Made by a program: the position numbers and the translations under genes. A DNA stretch of 5,137 nt from contig DUHJ01000093.1 in assembly GCA_013330925.1 (NCBI GenBank), positions 3,030 through 8,166 of the forward strand. The letters run 5' to 3'. The first letter of the stretch is position 1, and each line of letters starts with the position of its first letter. This stretch comes from Candidatus Poseidoniaceae archaeon (GTDB lineage Archaea; Thermoplasmatota; Poseidoniia; Poseidoniales; Poseidoniaceae). The notes under the pieces were generated by a model, which was given only the letters and a program-made list of their open reading frames with translations, made no database searches and had not been told where the DNA came from. Shown piece by piece: positions 1 through 5,137 of the stretch.

Positions 1-1836
1 ATGAACACCACCACGCTGATCCTCACCACCGATTTGGTGTGGAGCGAAGGCGAGGTTGGACTCAACGCGACGTTGGTGGGGTTGATCGACGAAGACCTTA
101 GCGACAACGACCTCCAATGGAACGTGACCGTGGCTCCACCGCTGCTGCCCTCGCTCACGCTCACTTTGGAACGACAGAACACCCCTACAGCCCCGGGTGA
201 GGCTTGGGGTCACGTGCTTTCCTTGGCCAACGACGGCGAAGCAGCATGGTCTGGCCACGTCAACTGCAGTTGGGGCGACGGCTCGTCTCACGCCAGCGTC
301 GTGTTCTCCGTTAACGTGTCCGAAACGGTGGAGGCCTTCGTTCAAGGCCCTGCAAAAGACGGGACGTTAACCTGCAGCGCAGCAGGTCCCCGGGTGGCGG
401 CAAGCAGCCAAAGCACGGCCTCCGACTCGCTGGACATCTCCACGGCGCAATTTGAAGTCGTGGCCGGTGGACAACCCGTGCCGCTTGATGGGCCTTGGGA
501 CGTTGGCGACGTGGTGCGTTGGTCTGCCGTGGTTCGCAACGTCGGTTCCTCCGACGGCACGGTGGCGTTGGAAGTGGCGGACGGGGATGACCGTTTCACC
601 TCCTCTTCCATCCAGTTGGGACCCGGTGAGGCTTCTGAAGTCAGCGTCTCACACGCCTTGTCTCGTTCAGGAGACGTCGTCTGGGCGTGGTCGCTCATCA
701 GCAACGATGGACTGCTGTTGACGCAAGCAGGGAACGCAACCTTGCTGATTCAAGCACCTCCAACCCTGAGCGCGTCGATCGACGCCGTCACCCTTGACGA
801 CGAAGACGGGCACGTGGTGCAATGGAACCTGTCAGTCGCCTCATCGGTCTCCCGTGAAGTGACGTTGGAGGTCGGGCATGGCGTTCAAGGGGCCTGGGTG
901 TGGGCGTCGTCCAGCACCTTGCTCCTCGACGCGAACGCGTTGACCGGAGAGGCCAACCTTGGATTCGTGGATGCCGAGAACGTCGCGGTCCGCGTGACGC
1001 CAATCGACTGGACGCACGGTGACGGACCGCTGCTCGTCACGGCAGGAATACAACCGGCGAGGGCACAGGTGGACCTGACCCTCCAACCGATCACCGTGCC
1101 CGTCGACCCCGTGGCGGGAACCGCCACCACCTTGACCGTGGAGGTCAGCAACTCCGGGACGGCCCCCTCGGAACCCATGACGGTTCGCCTGGTGTCCTCC
1201 GGGGAGGTCTTGGCCGCGGTGAACCTCGACGCGATTGCACCGGGCGACGCCGAAGTCACGTCCTTGGTCGTGGATTGGCCCGAGGGCAGTTTGATCGGCA
1301 TCGAAGCTGTCGTCGTTCATCAAGAGGAACGGACCGTCAGCCAAGCCACGTTCCAAGTGGTGGTTCCTGAGGCGGAATCCACCTTCAACGTGCCTTGGGC
1401 AGGGCTTGGACTGGGCATGGCAGGCGGCTTGGTCTTGCTTGGCGTTGATGCCATCCGCCGCCGGGCCCCTGAATCGTCCAGCACGGCTCGCCCCGCGTCG
1501 TCCGGCACGGCATCCGAATCGAAAGCCTCGTCTTCTACGGGACCAGTTGAAAAAATCGAGGTGGCTTGCCCGGCGTGCGACCGGACGTTGCGTGTTCCCG
1601 GCGATTACAGCGGAGCCGTGCGTTGTCCGGATTGCCGTGAGCGCTTTGACGTCGAGGCGGCAGCTCCCACTTCTCCTCAACAGGAAGACCCCGTCGAGGC
1701 GCCGGCCGAGGCTCCGGAGAAAGTCGAGATTGGTTGCCCGGCGTGTTCACGCGCCCTTCGGGTTCCATCGGACTTCAACGGCCGGGTCAGGTGTCCAGCG
1801 TGCAAGCATGAATTCTCACGGGCGGAGGCGAGGTGA
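1..1836 (+). CDS. Surface protein with Ig/CARDB-like domains, one membrane helix and two cytoplasmic zinc ribbons (5' partial)
   Basis: The 611 visible residues read as a type I membrane protein. Residues 1-460 are beta-rich and acidic, with about four or five Ig/CARDB-like units (roughly 1-47, 48-145, 149-251, 254-356, 360-456). They hold seven N-x-S/T sequons (N2, N22, N41, N88, N105, N245, N276) and only two cysteines (C89, C125), a likely disulfide. A single hydrophobic helix (about 464-482) is followed by the stop-transfer RRR 486-488, so the rest should be cytoplasmic. A Ser/Thr/Ala-rich linker (489-518) leads to two zinc ribbons, with Cys 523/526/542/545 and 579/582/598/601. The frame opens with ATG at base 1, but there is no signal peptide and residue 1 falls inside what looks like a beta domain. 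The true start is therefore probably upstream. CARDB-like folds usually mediate adhesion or protein contacts; the ligand here is unknown. The stop overlaps the next gene. Membrane topology and zinc ribbons are confident, domain borders approximate. Confidence 0.85.
   Translation: MNTTTLILTTDLVWSEGEVGLNATLVGLIDEDLSDNDLQWNVTVAPPLLPSLTLTLERQNTPTAPGEAWGHVLSLANDGEAAWSGHVNCSWGDGSSHASVVFSVNVSETVEAFVQGPAKDGTLTCSAAGPRVAASSQSTASDSLDISTAQFEVVAGGQPVPLDGPWDVGDVVRWSAVVRNVGSSDGTVALEVADGDDRFTSSSIQLGPGEASEVSVSHALSRSGDVVWAWSLISNDGLLLTQAGNATLLIQAPPTLSASIDAVTLDDEDGHVVQWNLSVASSVSREVTLEVGHGVQGAWVWASSSTLLLDANALTGEANLGFVDAENVAVRVTPIDWTHGDGPLLVTAGIQPARAQVDLTLQPITVPVDPVAGTATTLTVEVSNSGTAPSEPMTVRLVSSGEVLAAVNLDAIAPGDAEVTSLVVDWPEGSLIGIEAVVVHQEERTVSQATFQVVVPEAESTFNVPWAGLGLGMAGGLVLLGVDAIRRRAPESSSTARPASSGTASESKASSSTGPVEKIEVACPACDRTLRVPGDYSGAVRCPDCRERFDVEAAAPTSPQQEDPVEAPAEAPEKVEIGCPACSRALRVPSDFNGRVRCPACKHEFSRAEAR
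1567..1647 (+). other. Zinc ribbon 1, coding region for residues 523-549
   Basis: The segment encodes CPAC, then a 15-residue spacer containing LRVP and a small Asp-Tyr/Gly turn, then CPDC, ending at F549. Four cysteines in two CPxC knuckles are the standard Cys4 zinc-ribbon arrangement, and the LRVP...G.VRCP pattern is typical of MJ0042/zinc-ribbon-like fingers. It lies after the membrane helix, so it should face the cytoplasm. It may bind protein or nucleic acid; the sequence does not decide which. Confidence 0.8.
1735..1815 (+). other. Zinc ribbon 2, coding region for residues 579-605
   Basis: This is a second copy of the same module: CPAC, LRVP, G.VRCP, CPAC, ending at F605, six residues before the C terminus. 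Over 27 aligned residues it matches ribbon 1 at 17 positions, including all four cysteines. Both copies are preceded by an EK(I/V)E(V/I) lead-in. The period is 168 bases (56 codons), and a 12-base stretch around the first CPAC is identical between copies (1566-1577 and 1734-1745). This points to tandem duplication inside the gene. Confidence 0.8.
1824..1828 (+). promoter_or_regulatory. Ribosome binding site GGAGG for the DtxR-family gene
   Basis: GGAGG ends seven bases before ATG 1836 and four before GTG 1833, so it favours the ATG. It lies inside the last codons of the surface-protein gene, as expected for coupled translation. Confidence 0.65.
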
Positions 1837-2486
1837 TGGTCGGTCATTTTCAAGAATTTGAGGACGAGTACCTCGAGACCCTGTACGAATTTCACGAATC
1901 TGAACCCGGTGGCATGGTCAAAACCGGGGTGCTGGCCAAGCGCCTTGGCGTTTCGCCGGCCTCTGCGACGGAAATGGTGCAACGCCTCTCAAAGCGAGGT
2001 TACGTCTCCTACACGCCCTACAAGGGTGTCCTGCTGACCGCGTACGGCCTTGAACACGGTCAGCGGATGAAGCGACGCCACCGTCTGGCCGAGGTGATGT
2101 TGGAACGCTTGCCCTTCAACGGCAACGCGCACGCCACAGCGTGCCGACTCGAACACGCGATCGACGACGATTTGGAGGTCGCGCTGTCGCGCTGGCTTGG
2201 CTACCCTGAGACCGACCCCTCCGGTCGTCCCATTCCACCAGCGGCAGGTGAGGTGGCGGAGCGCTTGACGACGGTGTGGCCCACCACCCAACGCGCGGCC
2301 AGTGCACTGCAGGCCGGTGAGAGCGGACTCATCGTGGCGATGGCTCAGTCTGAAGCCCTCGCTGGACTCGGAATCGCGCCTGGAGCCCTGCTGGAGTGCA
2401 CCGAATCCGGATACGCCGTGGATGGGGCGAAGGTGCTGTTGTCCGATGCGCTGCTCGACACGATGGTGGTCAATGTTTCCGGGTGA
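1836..2486 (+). CDS. DtxR/IdeR-family metal-dependent transcriptional repressor with C-terminal FeoA-like domain
   Basis: A 216-residue cytoplasmic DNA-binding protein, full length for the family. Members bind Fe2+ or Mn2+ and then repress metal-uptake genes. An N-terminal winged helix covers about residues 7-75 (EYLETLYEF near the start, helix-turn-helix around 28-53, wing near YTPYKG). The dimerisation and metal-binding domain covers about 76-140 (RRHRLAE, ACRLEHA, then GYPETDPSGRPIP). A FeoA/SH3-like domain fills about 152-214. By comparison with DtxR, the ligand positions are E11 (Met10 in DtxR, Asp8 in MntR), H82, E86, H99, C103, E106 and H107. E14 matches MntR Glu11. The Cys-Glu-His core points to iron, while the N-terminal acids resemble MntR, so the metal is uncertain. 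ATG 1836 shares its A with the upstream TGA; GTG 1833 in the same frame would add one residue. The family call is firm; targets are unknown. Confidence 0.93.
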   Translation: MVGHFQEFEDEYLETLYEFHESEPGGMVKTGVLAKRLGVSPASATEMVQRLSKRGYVSYTPYKGVLLTAYGLEHGQRMKRRHRLAEVMLERLPFNGNAHATACRLEHAIDDDLEVALSRWLGYPETDPSGRPIPPAAGEVAERLTTVWPTTQRAASALQAGESGLIVAMAQSEALAGLGIAPGALLECTESGYAVDGAKVLLSDALLDTMVVNVSG

Positions 2487-2503
2487 ACCGCCGAGGTCAA
2501 CGC
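2487..2503 (+). repeat. Imperfect direct repeat, copy 1
   Basis: Seventeen bases just after the DtxR-family stop match 2521-2537 at 13 positions, with the core CCGAGGTCAA. The copies start 34 bases apart. Copy 1 has no usable start codon behind it, so it does not act as an obvious ribosome binding site. Confidence 0.4.
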
Positions 2504-2520
2504 GTTGGTTTGATACGCAA

Positions 2521-2537
2521 GACGCCGAGGTTAAGGC
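2521..2537 (+). repeat. Imperfect direct repeat, copy 2, overlapping a ribosome binding site
   Basis: This copy carries the core CCGAGGTTAA and ends immediately before ATG 2538. Its GAGGT serves as a ribosome binding site, so a regulator or small local duplication here could affect translation of the membrane protein. The repeat is short and may be chance. Confidence 0.4.
2527..2531 (+). promoter_or_regulatory. Ribosome binding site GAGGT for the membrane protein
   Basis: GAGGT lies six bases before ATG 2538 and decides that start. The stronger GGAGG at 2555-2559 sits only two bases before the in-frame ATG 2562, which is too close to be ideal, although it leaves some doubt. Confidence 0.55.
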
Positions 2538-4037
2538 ATGGAAGACCAGCCAAAGGAGGGCATGACCGACCGGCTTCGCCAGGTTGAGCAGGTGCTCTAT
2601 GGTCTGGACCAACAACTCCTCACTGGAGGATTGAGGCTTACGTTGGTGCTGCCCGCCTTCGCCCTCTTCTTGGCCTTCATCGGTTGGTCCGTGGCCACGT
2701 CAGCAGAAGCCCCGGCATGGTGGACGGACGGCATTGAGCCAACGCTGAAGGTGTCGTTGGGTTGGACCTTGGTCGCCATTCAGTTTACGATGGTGTTGAC
2801 CTTCACCCTGATGCTTCTCGTTCACCGCATTCGCTTGGGCCTCAGCGTCCACGGCATCGAATCCGAGGTCGCTGAATTGGGCGGCCAGCACCGCTGGGTG
2901 GCGTCCTCCCACGGATACGACCACATCGAGGAAGTGATGCACCGTTCGGTTCGAGCCACCACCTCCGCCATCGTCTTGCTCATCTTGTCCCTGATTTTGC
3001 TGCTGGTGGAATTGGCCCGAGGTCCGGCCGATCCTGCCGGGCAAATCGCCCATCTTGCGGCCTCTTCCTTCCTCTTGCTCGCCTTCGGTGAACACCTGAG
3101 CAGGAGCGGTCGTCTGTTCACCTCGAGCACGGAAACGGGACTCTTGGAGGCCTACGATCCGCCCATTCACCCTTCGACCTTGCACGCGGTGTTCGAAGAA
3201 ATCCTTCTGACGGTCATGGACCCCCTGCTTCGTGCAAAGTACGAACATTTCATGGGAGAACTCATTGAACATCGAAAGCCGAAGATCGAAGCCTTGCCGG
3301 CCAAGGAAAAGCTCCTCGCGCTCCAATGGATGCGATGCGACGGGCAAATCTTGACACCTGCTCTGTCGAGCGAAATTGAAGAGGTTCTGGAAGAGGAAGG
3401 CGTTCGTTTTCTCAAAGAGCACCCCGTGTTCACTCCGGACGTGTGGACCCAATTGTTCACCAAGGCATCTGAAGTCGCGCCTGCGTTTTTCCGCTTGATG
3501 CGCCGAACGACCGAGCGCATCCGCATGGGCAACCTTCGTGGTCGTCAAGACCTCCTCGTGGACGTGGACATGGCCAACATCGTCGACGGAAGCACTGGCC
3601 TGTTCATGTACATCCGAAACCTCGACGCTACGCCAAGGACCGTGGTGTTGCGCATGCAATCTCCCGATTTCCGCCCCAACGACCTCGCTTTGACCTTCCA
3701 CCTGCCCGCGGGTGAAGGAGAATCCCTGCTCGGCTCTGCCTTGCCCGTGTCCGGTGAAGGCGATCAGGACGTGATCGGTTCCTTGGTCAGGCTGCTTCAG
3801 TTGGGCACCACTTCATGGCAGTCCCTCATCCCAAACCGGGACGGTGAAGCCACCGTCACGGTCCGGCTTGAGAACGAAGACGGGGATTTGCTCCTCGGTC
3901 AGCAAATCAACACCCGAGTTCGCTCGGGCACCAAGAAGCGGCTGCGCCGCTCAGGAGTGGTCGTCAGCGCCGCCCTTGGCGTGCTTGGTGTCGTGGCCTC
4001 CGTCATCCTCCAAGTCAACCGTTTGCTCTCCTTGTGA
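2538..4037 (+). CDS. Multi-pass membrane protein of unknown function with large cytoplasmic domain
   Basis: I do not recognise a family for this 499-residue protein. Hydrophobic helices are seen at about 32-54, 72-95, 138-160, 168-187 (weaker) and 473-493. Positive charges (R97, R99, R119, R136, R139) place the 96-137 loop inside, and the acidic 55-71 loop with its Trp pair outside. The soluble part (about 190-470) should then be cytoplasmic. Its first half is helical and charged (about 210-333, with a Glu-rich helix near 275-290). Its second half (about 336-462) looks beta-rich with alternating hydrophobic residues. A KKRLRR cluster (466-471) precedes the last helix, which would leave a short tail outside. 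No catalytic motif, transporter signature or nucleotide-binding loop is visible. It follows the DtxR-family gene by 51 bases and may be co-transcribed. ATG 2538 is preferred for its GAGGT site; ATG 2562 would remove eight residues. A scaffold, sensor or envelope role is possible, but the sequence does not choose. Confidence 0.85.
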   Translation: MEDQPKEGMTDRLRQVEQVLYGLDQQLLTGGLRLTLVLPAFALFLAFIGWSVATSAEAPAWWTDGIEPTLKVSLGWTLVAIQFTMVLTFTLMLLVHRIRLGLSVHGIESEVAELGGQHRWVASSHGYDHIEEVMHRSVRATTSAIVLLILSLILLLVELARGPADPAGQIAHLAASSFLLLAFGEHLSRSGRLFTSSTETGLLEAYDPPIHPSTLHAVFEEILLTVMDPLLRAKYEHFMGELIEHRKPKIEALPAKEKLLALQWMRCDGQILTPALSSEIEEVLEEEGVRFLKEHPVFTPDVWTQLFTKASEVAPAFFRLMRRTTERIRMGNLRGRQDLLVDVDMANIVDGSTGLFMYIRNLDATPRTVVLRMQSPDFRPNDLALTFHLPAGEGESLLGSALPVSGEGDQDVIGSLVRLLQLGTTSWQSLIPNRDGEATVTVRLENEDGDLLLGQQINTRVRSGTKKRLRRSGVVVSAALGVLGVVASVILQVNRLLSL

Positions 4038-4076
4038 GCCCGGACGACCCACAGGAGCCTTGAAATGGAGCATTGC

Positions 4077-4080
4077 GAGG
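4077..4080 (+). promoter_or_regulatory. Ribosome binding site GAGG for the coiled-coil protein
   Basis: GAGG ends seven bases before ATG 4088. It supports that start over the in-frame TTG 4073, which has only a GGAG two bases upstream. Confidence 0.5.
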
Positions 4081-4087
4081 CAACGCC

Positions 4088-5095
4088 ATGCGCCGCGACC
4101 GCGAGGAGCGCGAAGAACGACCCGACGCAGACCTGCGCGAGCGCTTGCACGCGATGGAAGCGAAGGTGCGCAAACTGCGTGAAATCCGCAACCAACACAG
4201 CGACCGTGCACGACGTTCAAGGGACGCTCGAAACGCCGTTCAGGCCCAGTACAAAGAGCACCGGGAAACCGTTGATCTTCTGATCTCTGAAGTCAAGGCC
4301 ATCCGCGCTGAAGTGAACCTTCACCGTGAGCGCCGAAACGCCATCCAAGACCAACTCAAGCAATTCATTGCCCAAATCAAGGGCCGCCGTGGCGACAAGG
4401 ACGCGAAGCGTTCAGCCACAGCAGAATACCACCAACTCAAGGCCGAGATGGAGCGGTTGGAGGAGACCTTCGAAACGTCCAGTGTGGGCATGAAGAAGGA
4501 GAAGGAAATGATGGACAAACTCAAGCGCATGGGCAACCGTGTGGGTGAGTTGGCACCCGAAGTGGAAGAGTTTGAATTGGTCAAGGTTGACCTCAAGGAC
4601 CTCGACGGGAGCATCAAGACGCTCAAGGCCGAGGCCGATGCCGAACACCAGCGCTTCATCGAGGCGATCAAGCGTGCTGACGAAGTGTCCACGAAAATCG
4701 ACGAGGCCTTCGCCCACCGTGATTTCCTGAAGGCTGAAGGCGACCGTCACCACCTTGAGCACCTTGAACACCGCAAGGAAGCGGATGCCGTTCACGCTCA
4801 GATCGAGGAGATGATGAGCGACGTGAACAAGGTTCGCGATGAACTCAAGATGGCCCGTGAAGAACGCGAATCCTGGGTGACCGACCACAACGCCGCCGTG
4901 CGCAAGGAGATGCAAACCGGAGCCCAATCCGAGGCCGTGGCCGATGAACTCGTCACCACCCTGCTGAAGGAAGGAAACCTGACCTTTGGTGGCACCATGT
5001 CCGAAGACGGAGCCCGCAAGGACCACCGAGGTGGCGACGGTCGCAAGAAGCGAAACATGCGTCGCATCGACATGTCTTCGCGTCGACGCCGCTGA
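4088..5095 (+). CDS. Long coiled-coil protein, COG1340-like, with basic C-terminal tail
   Basis: A 335-residue soluble protein that is almost all charged helix, with no signal peptide or membrane segment. Heptad-like coiled coil runs from about residue 15 to 285, interrupted near the GRRGDKD stretch and near the Pro at the APEVEEF stretch. The pattern resembles the uncharacterised archaeal coiled-coil family COG1340: a LKAEMERLEETFET segment (117-130) followed by a KEKEMMDKL helix, repeated Ala-Asp-Glu/His units (ADAEHQRF, RADEV, KEADAVHAQI), and a closing LLKEGNLTF element (292-300) like the family's KGxxLT end. The last 17 residues (319-335) contain 10 Arg/Lys, including a terminal RRRR, which could bind nucleic acid or ribosomes. 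Function is unknown in the family. ATG 4088 is chosen for its GAGG site; TTG 4073 would add five residues. The gene lies 50 bases after the membrane protein and nine before the next start. The coiled coil is certain; the family call is from memory of its pattern. Confidence 0.85.
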   Translation: MRRDREEREERPDADLRERLHAMEAKVRKLREIRNQHSDRARRSRDARNAVQAQYKEHRETVDLLISEVKAIRAEVNLHRERRNAIQDQLKQFIAQIKGRRGDKDAKRSATAEYHQLKAEMERLEETFETSSVGMKKEKEMMDKLKRMGNRVGELAPEVEEFELVKVDLKDLDGSIKTLKAEADAEHQRFIEAIKRADEVSTKIDEAFAHRDFLKAEGDRHHLEHLEHRKEADAVHAQIEEMMSDVNKVRDELKMAREERESWVTDHNAAVRKEMQTGAQSEAVADELVTTLLKEGNLTFGGTMSEDGARKDHRGGDGRKKRNMRRIDMSSRRRR

Positions 5096-5099
5096 GGTG
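5094..5099 (+). promoter_or_regulatory. Ribosome binding site GAGGTG for the nucleotidyltransferase
   Basis: GAGGTG overlaps the TGA stop of the coiled-coil gene and lies five bases before GTG 5105, supporting that start and close translational linkage of the two genes. Confidence 0.6.
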
Positions 5100-5104
5100 G
5101 CGAC

Positions 5105-5137
5105 GTGCACGGCGTCATCATGGCAGGTGGGCGCGGG
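5105..5137 (+). CDS. Start of a MobA/CobY-like nucleotidyltransferase (3' partial)
   Basis: Only 11 codons are present. Starting from GTG they read MHGVIMAGGRG, the N-terminal beta strand and glycine-rich loop that binds the nucleotide triphosphate in the NTP-transferase fold. The Met before AGG favours the MobA/CobY branch (molybdenum cofactor or adenosylcobinamide-phosphate guanylyltransferases). Sugar-phosphate nucleotidyltransferases start similarly, often with ILAGG. In archaea, CobY-type enzymes transfer GMP in cobalamin assembly, but so short a piece cannot settle the substrate. A good ribosome binding site lies just upstream. The rest of the gene is beyond the window. Confidence 0.65.
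   Translation, partial: MHGVIMAGGRG

Noticed and set aside
841..1680. Open frame on the - strand (279 codons) opposite the surface-protein gene
   Set aside because: The product is Arg/Gly/His-rich and low in sequence sense, while the + strand encodes recognisable zinc ribbons and beta domains across the same bases.
2525..2537. Possible DtxR-type operator (GAGGTTAAGGC resembles a half-site with GGTTAA)
   Set aside because: DtxR-family operators are palindromic and I see no matching second half; the bases are better explained as a ribosome binding site.
2562..2564. Alternative start ATG for the membrane protein behind GGAGG
   Set aside because: The spacing is only two bases, against six for GAGGT and ATG 2538, although it cannot be excluded.
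2700..3701. Long open frame on the - strand (333 codons) opposite the membrane-protein gene
   Set aside because: Its translation is rich in Gln, His, Gly and Arg with no domain pattern. It lies wholly antisense to a frame with clear membrane helices, so it is a composition shadow.
4073..4075. TTG start for the coiled-coil protein
   Set aside because: Its upstream GGAG is only two bases away, while ATG 4088 has GAGG at seven bases.
4038..4087. Possible promoter or terminator in the gap before the coiled-coil gene
   Set aside because: There is no T-rich run and no convincing TATA/BRE element; only the GAGG ribosome binding site is supported.

Overview
The window looks like a compact stretch of an archaeal chromosome. 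The best guess is a marine planktonic euryarchaeon of the Poseidoniales (Marine Group II) type, but this rests on gene content and not on any marker gene. The supporting signs are a DtxR/IdeR-type regulator with a FeoA-like tail, a long coiled-coil protein resembling the archaeal COG1340 family, the first codons of a MobA/CobY-like nucleotidyltransferase, and an Ig-like surface protein rich in N-x-S/T sequons with cytoplasmic zinc ribbons. The sequence is moderately GC-rich, all genes lie on the + strand, and most starts carry GGAGG/GAGGT-like ribosome binding sites.

Layout. Bases 1-1836 hold the 3' part of a gene for a membrane-anchored surface protein: Ig/CARDB-like beta domains, one membrane helix, then a cytoplasmic tail with two tandem zinc ribbons. 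Its stop codon overlaps the start of a DtxR-family metal-dependent repressor (1836-2486). After 51 bases comes an unrecognised membrane protein with five predicted helices and a large cytoplasmic domain (2538-4037). After another 50 bases comes a coiled-coil protein with a very basic tail (4088-5095). Nine bases further, a GTG starts a nucleotidyltransferase that the window cuts off after 11 codons (5105-5137).

The gaps are only 51, 50 and 9 bases, one junction overlaps, and no T-rich terminator or convincing TATA box is visible between genes. One multigene transcript is therefore plausible. A functional link is not proven. The most suggestive pairing is the surface protein with a Cys4 zinc-ribbon tail, translationally coupled to a metalloregulator, followed by an uncharacterised membrane protein. 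I see no mobile element, CRISPR array, RNA gene or obvious sign of transfer.
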